A DNA stretch of 14,184 nt from Bacillota bacterium (GTDB lineage Bacteria > Bacillota > Clostridia > Clostridiales > Clostridiaceae): assembly GCA_023427705.1 (NCBI GenBank), contig JAEZAL010000021.1, positions 1 through 14,184 of the forward strand. Direction: 5' to 3'. Below, in pieces: positions 1 through 8,289 of this stretch (within the stretch, counting starts at the first letter, position 1; each line of letters starts with the position of its first letter). Below the pieces are notes generated by a model. The model had not been told where the DNA came from and ran no database searches. It saw nothing but the letters and a program-made list of their open reading frames with translations. A program made the translations under genes and the position numbers.

Positions 1-1
1 A

Positions 2-127
2 GCAAGTGTAAATTTACATATAAAAAATGGTTTTGAAGTAATAGGAACTAGAAAGGCTATTTCAAGAGATATATTTAATAATTGGCGAGATGTTACTCTT
101 TTAGATAGAAGAAGTAATTATTATTAA
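2..127 (+). CDS. GNAT family N-acetyltransferase, C-terminal fragment
   Basis: This is the last 41 residues of a gene that begins before the window; the frame is open from base 2 to the TAA at 125-127. The tail reads NLHIKNGFEVIGTRKAIS and then a W-R-D-V-x-L-L-D-R-R pattern. That matches the C-terminal strand-helix-strand of GNAT acetyltransferases of the phosphinothricin / L-amino acid N-acetyltransferase type (LHxxxGFE, then GxWxDxxLxxR). Those enzymes transfer acetyl from acetyl-CoA to small amines. The substrate cannot be inferred because the acetyl-CoA binding motif lies outside the window. The stop codon forms the foot of a palindromic element that follows directly. Confidence 0.7.
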   Translation, partial: ASVNLHIKNGFEVIGTRKAISRDIFNNWRDVTLLDRRSNYY

Positions 128-151
128 GGAGCTGTCGCAACAGCTCCTTAA
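124..151 (+). terminator. Hairpin after the acetyltransferase gene
   Basis: AAGGAGCTGT (126-135) pairs perfectly with ACAGCTCCTT (140-149) over a CGCA loop, and flanking T-A pairs lengthen the stem to about 12 bp. The downstream tract is only weakly T-rich, so as a forward terminator this hairpin is imperfect. The alternative pairing of 126-139 with 278-291 is followed by TTTAATT and could act in its place. The position immediately after a stop codon supports a transcript-end role. Confidence 0.45.
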
Positions 152-293
152 TTAAAAATGTAGAATGTAAAAAGTATAATTATGGATGTAATTCGAAACG
201 AATTACTAAAAATATATATATTTTAGAAACTCCTGATGGAGTTTCTTCATTAATTTTACATTATTCATTTTACACTGTGCGACAGCTCCTTTA
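124..293. repeat. Palindromic intergenic element 1 (MITE/REP-like)
   Basis: This is an AT-rich intergenic unit with nested inverted repeats. Arm A (126-139) is a 14-bp perfect inverted match to arm C (278-291). Arm A can instead pair its first ten bases with arm B (140-149) over a CGCA loop, so A:B and A:C are mutually exclusive. Inside are GTAATTCG/CGAATTAC (188-195 / 199-206, loop AAA), an AT palindrome around 208-224, and AGAAACTCC/GGAGTTTCT (225-233 / 238-246, loop TGAT). A filler of ATTCATT/TTTACATT type lies on the right (247-275). It carries no ORF of note. It begins inside the stop codon of the upstream gene. A second unit of similar design lies at 13546-13725. I read both as short non-autonomous palindromic repeats; the family name is unknown to me. 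Confidence 0.55.
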
Positions 294-348
294 ATTCTTA
301 TGACTTTATTAATTAATGTTAAATTTAAATTAGTTATTGTAAGGGAAT

Positions 349-354
349 TATAAT
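349..354 (+). promoter_or_regulatory. Candidate -10 element upstream of the patatin-like gene
   Basis: A TATAAT hexamer lies 43 bp before the ATG at 397. No good -35 is present at 16-18 bp (only TTAAAT-like sequence), so this is a weak call. It fits because the stretch before it carries terminator-like hairpins and the three genes downstream are tightly spaced. Confidence 0.3.
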
Positions 355-396
355 AATAAGGGAATAATTACCCTATAGGAGGTTTGATTAATAAAT

Positions 397-1248
397 ATGG
401 ATAATACATCACTTATACTTGAAGGTGGCGGAATGAGAGGAATTTATTCAGCTGGAGTTTTAGATTTGTTATTGGATAAAGATATAAATATCAAATATTG
501 TATAGGAGTATCAGCAGGAGCATGTAATAGTGTTTCTTATATTTCAAAGCAAAAAAAGAGGAATTATAGGATTAATATAAATTATATAAATGATAAACGA
601 TATTTAAGTTTTAGTAATTTAATTAAGACAGGATCTGCTTTTGGAATGGATATGCTATTTAATTTAATACCAAATAAGCTAGAACCATTTGATCATGATA
701 CTTTTATTAATTCAGGAACAAAATTTTTAGTTGGAGTAACTAATTGCGAAACAGGGCTTCCAGAGTTCTATCAAATACAGGATTTTAATAAAGATGGATA
801 TGAATCTTTAAAGGCTTCTATATCACTTCCTTTAGTTGGGAGGGTAATTGAATACGATAATAAAAAATTAATGGATGGGGGTATAGCAGCACCTATCCCT
901 ATTCAAAAAGCTATAGATGATGGTATAGAAAAGCATGTAGTTATTTTAACTCAACACAAAGGATATAGAAAAAGTAAGACTAAGATCATGCCTATTATAA
1001 AAAGAAAGTATAAAAATCATACTGGGCTTATAAATGCCATGGAAAATAGATTTAAAATTTATAATGATACATTAGATTTATTAGATAAATTAGAAGAAGA
1101 GGGAAAATGCTTTGTTATTAGGCCAAGTGTACCTTTAGAAGTAAGTAGGTTTGAAAAAGATAAGAATAAACTAGAGGAAATATATAATAGAGGATACGAA
1201 GATGCAAATGCTCTTTGTGAAAATCTAATTAAATTCTTAAATAAATAA
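397..1248 (+). CDS. Patatin-like phospholipase family protein (YjjU/RssA type)
   Basis: This 283-residue protein is a predicted serine acyl hydrolase of the patatin fold, probably cytoplasmic, with no signal peptide. The oxyanion-hole motif GGGMRG is at residues 10-15, the nucleophile elbow GVSAG at 37-41 (Ser39), and the D-G-G motif carrying the second dyad residue at Asp160. All catalytic elements are therefore present. Length and motif spacing fit the bacterial YjjU-like patatin group, which acts on phospholipid or other acyl esters; the true substrate is unknown. The AGGAGG site (377-382) lies 14 nt from the ATG, longer than usual, but an in-frame TGA at 385 rules out an upstream start. 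The stop is 17 bp before sbcD, so it is probably co-transcribed with sbcDC. The link between a lipase and a DNA nuclease is unexplained. Confidence 0.85.
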   Translation: MDNTSLILEGGGMRGIYSAGVLDLLLDKDINIKYCIGVSAGACNSVSYISKQKKRNYRININYINDKRYLSFSNLIKTGSAFGMDMLFNLIPNKLEPFDHDTFINSGTKFLVGVTNCETGLPEFYQIQDFNKDGYESLKASISLPLVGRVIEYDNKKLMDGGIAAPIPIQKAIDDGIEKHVVILTQHKGYRKSKTKIMPIIKRKYKNHTGLINAMENRFKIYNDTLDLLDKLEEEGKCFVIRPSVPLEVSRFEKDKNKLEEIYNRGYEDANALCENLIKFLNK

Positions 1249-1265
1249 AAGTTGGAGGTACTTAA

Positions 1266-2432
1266 ATGAGAATATTTCATATGGGGGACTGGCATATAGG
1301 TAAGCTAGTAAATGGCTTTTATATGACAGAAGATCAAGAGTATATATTAGAAGATTTATGTAGGGTAATTGAAGAAAAGAAGCCAGATGTACTTTTAATT
1401 GCAGGGGATTTATATGATAGATCAGTGCCACCTGTTCATGCTGTTGAATTATTAAATAAGTACTTAAGAAAAATAGTTAAAGAATTAAATACAAAGGTAA
1501 TTGCAATAGCAGGAAACCATGATAGTAATGAGAGAATAGAATTTGCTAGCTCTCTTTTATGCGATAGTGGTTTATATATTTATGGAAACTTAAAGAGAAA
1601 TATAGAAAAAATAGTTTTAGAAGATGAACATGGTAAAATAAATTTTTATCCAATACCTTATGCTGATGTTCCAGTTTGTAGAGAACTGTTTCAAGATGAA
1701 AGCATAAAAAATTATGACTTAGCAATGGCTAAAATTATGGAAGAGATAAATAAAGATTTTAATAGTGATGAAAGAAATATAGCTATTGCTCATGGATATA
1801 TTACTAAATTTAATGAAGAAAATATTGAGAAATTAGAAGAAAGTGAATCAGAAAAACCTTTATCTATAGGAGGAACTGATTTTATAGATTATAAGCATTT
1901 TGATAAATTTAATTATACTGCTCTTGGGCATTTACATGGACCACAAAAGGTAGGGTGTGAAAAAATAAGATATTCTGGATCTCTTATGAAATACTCTTTT
2001 TCAGAAGTTAAACAAAAGAAATGTGTAACTATAGTAGACATAGATGCTAAAGGTGACATAACTATTGATTTTGTAGATTTAAAACCTAGAAGAGATTTTA
2101 GAATTAAAAAGGGCACATTAGAAGTTTTACTAAAGGATTATAGAAATGAAAATTGTGAAGATTATATAAAAGTAATTTTAGAGGACAAGGGTGAAATCTT
2201 AGATCCAATGGCAAAGCTTAGGGCTGTATATCCTAATATTATGGAGTTACAAAGAGAAGAAAAACTTTTAAAAAGATCATACAATGAAGTAATGGCTGAA
2301 GAAGTAAAGAAAAAATCAAAGGTTGATTTATTTAAAAGTTTCTTTAGCGATATTGTTGGTGAAGAAGCAGAAGAAGACGAAATAGAAATTATGGAAAGTA
2401 TTATTATAAAGGCTGAAAGGGGAGAAGAATAA
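1266..2432 (+). CDS. sbcD: Exonuclease SbcCD, nuclease subunit SbcD (Mre11 homologue)
   Basis: This is the Mn2+-dependent phosphoesterase subunit of the SbcCD complex, which trims DNA ends and cleaves hairpins and palindromes during replication and repair. The 388 residues carry the metallophosphatase motifs in order: DWH near the N terminus (Asp8, His10), GDLYD (Asp48), GNHD (Asn84-His85), an AHG motif in the middle and GHLH (His222, His224). These are the metal ligands of the Mre11 family. The charged C-terminal stretch fits the SbcC-binding region. The start is supported by a GGAGG site at 1254-1258. Its TAA shares one base with the ATG of sbcC (TAATG), a classic translationally coupled pair. 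Nothing is missing or truncated. Confidence 0.95.
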   Translation: MRIFHMGDWHIGKLVNGFYMTEDQEYILEDLCRVIEEKKPDVLLIAGDLYDRSVPPVHAVELLNKYLRKIVKELNTKVIAIAGNHDSNERIEFASSLLCDSGLYIYGNLKRNIEKIVLEDEHGKINFYPIPYADVPVCRELFQDESIKNYDLAMAKIMEEINKDFNSDERNIAIAHGYITKFNEENIEKLEESESEKPLSIGGTDFIDYKHFDKFNYTALGHLHGPQKVGCEKIRYSGSLMKYSFSEVKQKKCVTIVDIDAKGDITIDFVDLKPRRDFRIKKGTLEVLLKDYRNENCEDYIKVILEDKGEILDPMAKLRAVYPNIMELQREEKLLKRSYNEVMAEEVKKKSKVDLFKSFFSDIVGEEAEEDEIEIMESIIIKAERGEE

Positions 2433-5400
2433 TGAAAATTAAAAAATTAGTTATATCTGCTTTCGGACCTTATGCTACAGAGCAAGAACTGGATTTTGAA
2501 AAGTATTTAAATAACCAAAATATGTTTGTTATAACTGGTAATACAGGGGCAGGAAAAACTACTATATTTGATGCTATAAATTTTGTGTTATACGGGGAAG
2601 CTAGCGGAAGTGATAGGGATGGAAAATCTTTAAGAAGTGATTTTGCAGATGCTTCTACTGAAACAGAAGTTAAGCTATGGTTTTCTTTAAAGGGAAAAGA
2701 TTATTATATAAAAAGGTCTCCTCAATATTTTAGAAAAAAACAAAGAGGAGAAGGCTTAACAGAAAGTAGTGCAAAAGCAGAGCTTGTATATGAGGATAAA
2801 ACTATTACAGGTAGTAAAGAGGTTACAAGACAAATAGAAGAAATACTTGGTATAACTTGTGAACAATTTAAACAGCTTGTTATGATACCACAAGGAGAAT
2901 TTAAGAAATTACTTAATTCTGATAGTGATAAAAAGGAAGAGATATTTAGAAAGATATTTGGAACTAAGGTGTTTTCAGATATTCAAAATAATATAAAGAC
3001 TGAAGCTAATAATTTAAAAAAATCTATAGAAGAAGTTTTAAGAGATAGGGAAAATAAAATAAAATCATTTCAATTGAGAAAAGATGATGAGCTTTTAAAA
3101 AGCTTAATAATAAATAAGGATTTAAATATTGAATTAATATTAGAAGAATTTGAGAAGTCTATAGATGCAGATAAAGTGGAAGATACAGATTTAAAAGAAA
3201 AAGAAGATAATATAAAAGTTAAACTTGATAATTTATCTAAAGAATTAGTACTTGGACAAGAAATTAATAAAAAGTTAGAAGCATTAGATAAATATAAAAT
3301 AGATTTTGAAAGATTAAATTCTTTAAAGGAAAACTTTAAACTAAAAGAAGAAGAATTAAAATATGCTAAAAAAGCTGTTACAGCTTTAAATTATGAAGAA
3401 AAATATATAGAAAAGAAAAGAATCCTTGATAGAATAAGAAAAAGTTTAAGCATAAGTACAGAGAATTTAAGTAAGTTAAAAAGTGATTTAGAAAAGGCTG
3501 AACTTGATTTTAAGAAGGAATTAGAAAAAGAACCTTTAAGAAATGAATTAAATAAAAGGCTAGATGAAATTCAAGGTTTAAAGGAAAAAACTTTACTTTA
3601 TAAAGAAAATAGCGAAAAGTTAACTTTATTAAAAGCTTCTTATACTAAGATTAAACAAAGAATAGAAGATATTAAAAAAGAAATAGATGAAAAGTCTAAA
3701 TTACTATTAAAAATAGGTAATGAAATTAATATAATTCAAAGTTTAAAAGAGGAAGCAGCCAAGTTAGATATTGAAGGTTTAAATTATAAAGCTAAGGAAG
3801 AAAAATTAAACAATTTAAAGTTAAGTATAAATAAGTTAACTAATGAACTATTGAAAGAAGAAAGATTAAAAGAAGACTATGAAGTCTTAAATAATAATTA
3901 TATAAATAAAAGAAATATATATGAAGCTTTAGATGAAAGCTTTAGAAATAACTTAGCAGGTATTTTAGCAAAGGATTTAAAAGAGGGAAAAGAGTGTCCT
4001 GTTTGTGGTTCTATAAGTCATCCAAATCTTGCAAAATTAGAGGATAAAAACATTAGTGAAGATGAGGTTAAGAAAGCAAAGTTAGAAGAAGAAGCTTCAA
4101 GAAAAAAGATGGAAGCTTCATTAACAAGCCTTACTAAAATAAAAGCAGAAATTGATGCTTTAAAAAATGATAATATAAATAAATTATTTATAGAGATATT
4201 TAATGAAGAGTTAGATAAAGATATATCTTTAAGCTTTAACAAAGTATGTAATGAACTAAGTTCTGTAGAGGGAGTTTTAAATAATATTACTTTAAAGAAA
4301 AAAGAAGTAGATAAAAGAATTTCAAGAGAACTAGATTTAAATAAGAGGAAATCAGAAATTGAAAGTTTAAATGAGGCTTTAAGAAAAGAATTAGAAGAAA
4401 AAAATAATGAACTTTTACTTAGAGAAGGAGAAGTTAAAACACAAGAAGCTAATTTAAATAATATAATAAATGACTTTAAAGGAAGCATAAAGTCTATTGA
4501 AGAACTAAACATAGAAGAAAAAGATACAACTAATAAGCTTAGAATATTAAAAGAAGCCTATGAAAAATGTGAGCTATACTTAAGAAATATAAAAACTACA
4601 TTTGATAAAGAAAATGGAAATAAGGATACTTTAGAAAAGCAAGAAAAAGAAGCTAGTATAGAGCATGATAATTGTGTAGCTGAATTTAAAGAGAAGGTTT
4701 TATCTTTAGGTTTTGAAAACTATAAAGATTATATAAGTAAAAGAAAACAAGAATCAGAAATTGAAGCATTAGAATCTGAAATACAAAAATATAATCTTGA
4801 TTTATCTAATGCAAATAAATTATATAGTTTAACTCTAGAAGAATGTAAAAATCTAAAACTTGTAGATATAAAACTAATAGAAGCTTCTATTGAAGAAGTT
4901 AACAAAGAAAGAGAATATATAAATAATTTATTAAAAGAAGTTTATTCAAGAATAATTCAAAACACTAAGATTTTACAGGACTGTTTAAGCTTTAATAAAA
5001 AGATATCAGTGCAAGAAGAGAAGTATAAGAAAATAGGAAGATTATCAAAGATTATAAACGGAGATAATCCAAGGAAAATAAGCTTTGAAAGATATGTTTT
5101 AGCAGCTTATTTTGAAGATATTATATCTGCTGCTAATATAAGATTTGCCAAAATGACTAATAGTAGATTTGAACTTTTAAGAAAAGAAGATGTTGGAGAT
5201 AAGAGAAAAGGACAAGGATTAGATTTAGAAGTTTATGATAATTATACAGGAAAATCAAGAGATGTAAAAACCTTATCTGGTGGTGAATCCTTTAAAGCTT
5301 CACTTGCAATGGCATTAGGTCTTTCTGATGTAGTTCAAAGATATTCAGGTGGAATTCAATTAGATACTATATTTATAGATGAAGGCTTTGGAACATTAGA

Positions 5401-5563
5401 TCCTGAATCGCTAGATATAGCCATAGAAACATTAATTGATCTTCAAGACAATGGAAGAATAGTAGGAATAATTTCACACGTTCAAGAGCTAAAAGATAGA
5501 ATAGAAGTTAAATTAGAAGTAACTTCAACTACACAAGGAAGTAAAGCAGAATTTAAGATTTAA
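2432..5563 (+). CDS. sbcC: Exonuclease SbcCD, ATPase subunit SbcC (Rad50 homologue)
   Basis: This is the SMC-like ATPase partner of SbcD, 1043 residues, cytoplasmic. ATP-driven opening and closing of its head gates DNA access to the SbcD nuclease. The Walker A motif GNTGAGKT is at 36-43 (Lys42) and the Q-loop Gln at 154. Long heptad-rich coiled coils (roughly 180-500 and 560-880, rich in Leu/Lys/Glu) flank the zinc hook CPVC at 522-525, almost exactly mid-protein as expected. The ABC signature LSGGES is at 948-953, Walker B IFIDE at 980-984 and the switch His at 1016. The length is typical of clostridial SbcC. The gene overlaps sbcD by one base and is closed by a strong terminator, so it is the last gene of the operon. 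A long antisense open frame near the hook is only a shadow of the coiled-coil coding. Confidence 0.96.
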   Translation: MKIKKLVISAFGPYATEQELDFEKYLNNQNMFVITGNTGAGKTTIFDAINFVLYGEASGSDRDGKSLRSDFADASTETEVKLWFSLKGKDYYIKRSPQYFRKKQRGEGLTESSAKAELVYEDKTITGSKEVTRQIEEILGITCEQFKQLVMIPQGEFKKLLNSDSDKKEEIFRKIFGTKVFSDIQNNIKTEANNLKKSIEEVLRDRENKIKSFQLRKDDELLKSLIINKDLNIELILEEFEKSIDADKVEDTDLKEKEDNIKVKLDNLSKELVLGQEINKKLEALDKYKIDFERLNSLKENFKLKEEELKYAKKAVTALNYEEKYIEKKRILDRIRKSLSISTENLSKLKSDLEKAELDFKKELEKEPLRNELNKRLDEIQGLKEKTLLYKENSEKLTLLKASYTKIKQRIEDIKKEIDEKSKLLLKIGNEINIIQSLKEEAAKLDIEGLNYKAKEEKLNNLKLSINKLTNELLKEERLKEDYEVLNNNYINKRNIYEALDESFRNNLAGILAKDLKEGKECPVCGSISHPNLAKLEDKNISEDEVKKAKLEEEASRKKMEASLTSLTKIKAEIDALKNDNINKLFIEIFNEELDKDISLSFNKVCNELSSVEGVLNNITLKKKEVDKRISRELDLNKRKSEIESLNEALRKELEEKNNELLLREGEVKTQEANLNNIINDFKGSIKSIEELNIEEKDTTNKLRILKEAYEKCELYLRNIKTTFDKENGNKDTLEKQEKEASIEHDNCVAEFKEKVLSLGFENYKDYISKRKQESEIEALESEIQKYNLDLSNANKLYSLTLEECKNLKLVDIKLIEASIEEVNKEREYINNLLKEVYSRIIQNTKILQDCLSFNKKISVQEEKYKKIGRLSKIINGDNPRKISFERYVLAAYFEDIISAANIRFAKMTNSRFELLRKEDVGDKRKGQGLDLEVYDNYTGKSRDVKTLSGGESFKASLAMALGLSDVVQRYSGGIQLDTIFIDEGFGTLDPESLDIAIETLIDLQDNGRIVGIISHVQELKDRIEVKLEVTSTTQGSKAEFKI

Positions 5564-5576
5564 AATAGAAATACTG

Positions 5577-5624
5577 AGGTCTTTTAAGTGATATGTATCT
5601 ATTACTTAAAGGGCCTTTTATTTT
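5577..5624 (+). terminator. Intrinsic terminator after sbcC
   Basis: A 17-bp stem pairs 5577-5593 with 5600-5616, all positions paired when three G-T wobbles are counted, over a six-base loop. It is followed by TTTTATTTT. It lies 14 bp after the sbcC stop and separates that operon from hcp. Confidence 0.9.
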
Positions 5625-5655
5625 GAATAAAAATTATTTTTCTTTTTTATATCTT

Positions 5656-5669
5656 GTAACGAATGTTAC
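5656..5669. promoter_or_regulatory. Predicted HcpR (Crp/Fnr family) operator of hcp
   Basis: GTAACGAATGTTAC is a perfect 5-4-5 palindrome. From memory, GTAAC-N4-GTTAC is the motif proposed by comparative genomics for clostridial HcpR sites. Its centre (5662.5) lies exactly 41.5 bp upstream of the start site inferred from the TATAAT at 5692-5697, the class II activator position for Crp/Fnr proteins. The promoter has no recognisable -35, as expected of an activator-dependent promoter. A Crp/Fnr regulator is encoded just downstream of hcp. Confidence 0.75.
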
Positions 5670-5691
5670 CGAATTAATTTATTAATATTAA

Positions 5692-5697
5692 TATAAT
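5692..5697 (+). promoter_or_regulatory. -10 element of the hcp promoter
   Basis: A perfect TATAAT gives an inferred start site near 5704 and a 40-nt leader. The hexamer at the -35 position is CCGAAT, which is not consensus, so transcription probably depends on the activator site centred at 5662.5. Confidence 0.7.
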
Positions 5698-5743
5698 GTA
5701 CCTATGAAATAAATTAATAAGGATAACAAGGGGGATTTATTTA

Positions 5744-7381
5744 ATGGAAAATAAGATGTTTTGCTTTCAATGTCAAGAAACTGCAGGTTGTACTGGATGT
5801 ACTAAATTTGGGGTTTGTGGAAAATCACCTGATTTAGCAAGAATGCAAGATCTTTTAGTATATACAACTAAGGGGTTATCAGAAATTACTACAAGACTTA
5901 GAAAAGAAGGAAAAGAAATTTCAAGTGAAATTAATCACTTTATAACATTGAACTTGTTTACAACTATAACTAATGCTAACTTTGATGATGAAATATTCTA
6001 TGAAAGAGTAAAAAGAACTTTAGAAATAAAGGAAGAATTATTAAATTTATTATCAAATAAAGATAACTTATCAGAAGCTGCTACTTGGACAGCAAATACA
6101 AGAGAAGAATATGATGAAAAATCAACAAAGGTTGGAGTATTAGCAACTGAAAATGAAGATATAAGAAGCTTAAGAGAGCTTATAACTTATGGATTAAAAG
6201 GTTTATCAGCATATATGAAGCATGCTAATGAATTAAATTATGATGATAATGAAGTAAATGCATTTATGCAAGAAACATTAGCTAAGATGTTAGATGACAA
6301 TTTAGGAGCTGATGAATTAGTTGCATTAACTTTAGAAACTGGTAAGGTTGGGGTAAGTGGTATGGCTATATTAGATAAAGCTAATACAGAAACTTATGGA
6401 CATCCAGAAATGACTAAGGTTAATATTGGAGTTAGAAATAATCCGGGAATATTAGTTTCAGGACACGATTTAAAAGATTTAGAACAATTATTAAAGCAAA
6501 CAGAAGGAATTGGAGTAGATGTTTATACTCATTCAGAAATGTTACCAGCTCACTATTATCCTGCATTTAAAAAGTATGAACACTTTGTAGGGAATTACGG
6601 AAATGCTTGGTGGAAACAAAAAGAAGAATTTGAAAGCTTTAATGGACCAATATTAATGACTACTAACTGTATAGTACCACCAAAAGATAGTTATAAGGAA
6701 AGAGTTTATACTACTGGAGCTGCTGGTTTTGTAGGATGTAAACATATTGAAGGTGGAGATGGAGTAGAAAAAGACTTTACAGAAATTATTGAGCATGCTA
6801 AAAAGTGTAAAGCACCAATTGAAATTGAACAAGGTGAAATAATAGGTGGATTTGCTCATAATCAAGTAATGCAACTTGCGGATAAGGTTGTAGATGCAGT
6901 TAAAACAGGAGCTATTAAGAAATTCTTTGTTATGGCAGGTTGTGATGGAAGAGCTAAGTCAAGAAACTACTACACAGACTTTGCTAAGGCACTACCAAAG
7001 GACACTGTAATATTAACAGCTGGGTGTGCAAAATATAAATATAATAAATTAGATTTAGGAGATATAGGTGGAATTCCAAGAGTTTTAGATGCAGGACAAT
7101 GTAATGATTCATATTCATTAGCATTAATAGCATTAAAACTTAAAGAAGTATTTGAGTTACAAGATATAAATGATTTACCAATAGCATTTAATATTGCATG
7201 GTATGAACAAAAGGCAGTAATAGTATTATTATCATTATTATATCTTGGAGTTAAGAATATTCATTTAGGACCAACATTACCAGCATTCCTTTCACCAAAT
7301 GTAGCAAAAGTATTAGTTGAGAACTTTGGTATTGGTGGAATAACTAATGTAGAAGATGATTTAGAAATGTTTTTAGCTTAA
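5744..7381 (+). CDS. hcp: Hydroxylamine reductase / hybrid cluster protein, class I
   Basis: Hcp is a cytoplasmic Fe-S enzyme that reduces nitric oxide and hydroxylamine in vitro and protects anaerobes from nitrosative stress. The 545 residues are full length. The N-terminal cubane motif is Cys7-x2-Cys10-x8-Cys19-x5-Cys25, the class I spacing of strict anaerobes. All seven hybrid-cluster ligands can be located by their conserved contexts: His241, Glu265, Cys309 (TTNC), Cys400 (AGCDG), Cys428 (AGCAK), Cys453 (GQC) and Glu488 (WYEQK). An extra Cys16 lies inside the cubane loop. The ribosome site AAGGGGGA is 8 nt before the ATG. It has its own promoter, activator site and terminator, so it is transcribed alone, with its likely regulator next door. 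No reductase (hcr-like) gene is adjacent. Confidence 0.96.
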   Translation: MENKMFCFQCQETAGCTGCTKFGVCGKSPDLARMQDLLVYTTKGLSEITTRLRKEGKEISSEINHFITLNLFTTITNANFDDEIFYERVKRTLEIKEELLNLLSNKDNLSEAATWTANTREEYDEKSTKVGVLATENEDIRSLRELITYGLKGLSAYMKHANELNYDDNEVNAFMQETLAKMLDDNLGADELVALTLETGKVGVSGMAILDKANTETYGHPEMTKVNIGVRNNPGILVSGHDLKDLEQLLKQTEGIGVDVYTHSEMLPAHYYPAFKKYEHFVGNYGNAWWKQKEEFESFNGPILMTTNCIVPPKDSYKERVYTTGAAGFVGCKHIEGGDGVEKDFTEIIEHAKKCKAPIEIEQGEIIGGFAHNQVMQLADKVVDAVKTGAIKKFFVMAGCDGRAKSRNYYTDFAKALPKDTVILTAGCAKYKYNKLDLGDIGGIPRVLDAGQCNDSYSLALIALKLKEVFELQDINDLPIAFNIAWYEQKAVIVLLSLLYLGVKNIHLGPTLPAFLSPNVAKVLVENFGIGGITNVEDDLEMFLA

Positions 7382-7390
7382 TATAATAAA

Positions 7391-7435
7391 AAGTTATTGT
7401 AAAACTTGCATTTAGTTTTACAATAGCTTTTTTTT
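7391..7435 (+). terminator. Intrinsic terminator after hcp
   Basis: A 16-bp stem (7391-7406 with 7414-7429, one mismatch) with a seven-base loop runs into a run of eight T (7428-7435). It starts 10 bp after the hcp stop. Confidence 0.92.
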
Positions 7436-7541
7436 ATACATTTTGATAAAGTATATAGTATATATACAAATTGATTAGAGAAATAGTTTTTTGGAGTAAA
7501 TGTCTTCAAATTTTAATCTGAATATATGAAAGGAATAACCT

Positions 7542-8213
7542 ATGATTGAAGTTTTAAAGAATACATGCTTTTTTAAAGGAATATCAGAAAAGGAAATAAG
7601 TGATATTTTAAAAAGTGAACTTTATTTAATTAGAGAGTATAAGAAAAATGATGTAATAGCTAATCAAGGAGAAAAATGTAATAGTTTATCTGTAATTCTT
7701 GAAGGAAAGGCAGTAATACAAACAATATATGAAAATGGAAAAGTACTGACCTTAGCTAATTTTAATGTAAGTGATGTATTTGCTGAAGCACTTCTATTTT
7801 CAAAGGATAAAGAATATCCTGCTACGGTAATGGCTCTTGAAAAATGCAAGATACTATCTTTTCCTAGAAAAAGTGTACTAGGTATAATGCAGAAAAATAC
7901 TAAATTTGCTGAAAATATGTTAGAACTTTTATCACAAAAGATAGTTATATTAAATAGAAAAATTAATCTTATAGAGCTAGATTCTATTAGAAGAAAAGTA
8001 TGTAAGATATTATTAGATAATTATAAGAAAAATAATAGTTATGTATATAAAATAGATTCTAAGAAAGAACTTGCAGAAGAACTTGGAATTCCAAGACCAT
8101 CACTTTCAAGAGAATTAATTAAGATGAAGGATATGGGATTAATTGATTTTAATTTAAAAGAAATTAAAATTATTAATTTGGAAGCTTTAGAAGATGAATT
8201 TTTCTTAGAATAG
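7542..8213 (+). CDS. hcpR: Crp/Fnr family transcriptional regulator, probably HcpR
   Basis: This 223-residue regulator has an N-terminal cyclic-nucleotide-binding-like beta-roll (about 10-125), a long dimerisation helix (about 126-150) and a C-terminal winged helix. The recognition segment ELAEELGIPRPSLSRELIK (about 176-194) is typical of the Crp/Fnr family. Cysteines are few (including Cys9 and Cys46) and do not form the FNR cluster pattern. Homologues called HcpR respond to NO, via haem in some species; sensing here is inferred. Position supports the name: it follows hcp in the same direction, and hcp carries a palindrome fitting this family exactly at -41.5. It has its own ribosome site (AAAGGA, 7 nt before ATG). 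A strong terminator separates it from hcp, so it is probably transcribed separately. Family assignment is firm; the hcpR name is moderately sure. Confidence 0.82.
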   Translation: MIEVLKNTCFFKGISEKEISDILKSELYLIREYKKNDVIANQGEKCNSLSVILEGKAVIQTIYENGKVLTLANFNVSDVFAEALLFSKDKEYPATVMALEKCKILSFPRKSVLGIMQKNTKFAENMLELLSQKIVILNRKINLIELDSIRRKVCKILLDNYKKNNSYVYKIDSKKELAEELGIPRPSLSRELIKMKDMGLIDFNLKEIKIINLEALEDEFFLE

Positions 8214-8289
8214 ACTTGATAAAATGTAAGTATATATTATTGTAGAGTTTTTATATTACTAATTAACTTTTCAAAGGGAAAAAAGTAAC

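Noticed and set aside
4018..4512. Long antisense open frame inside sbcC
   Set aside because: It is a Ser/Leu/Phe-rich mirror of Lys/Glu-rich coiled-coil codons, with no ribosome site or recognisable motif. SbcC covers this stretch with strong evidence.
7436..7541. HcpR operator or clear promoter in front of the Crp/Fnr gene
   Set aside because: No GTAAC/GTTAC palindrome is present, and TTGATA at 7443-7448 has no matching -10 at 16-18 bp.
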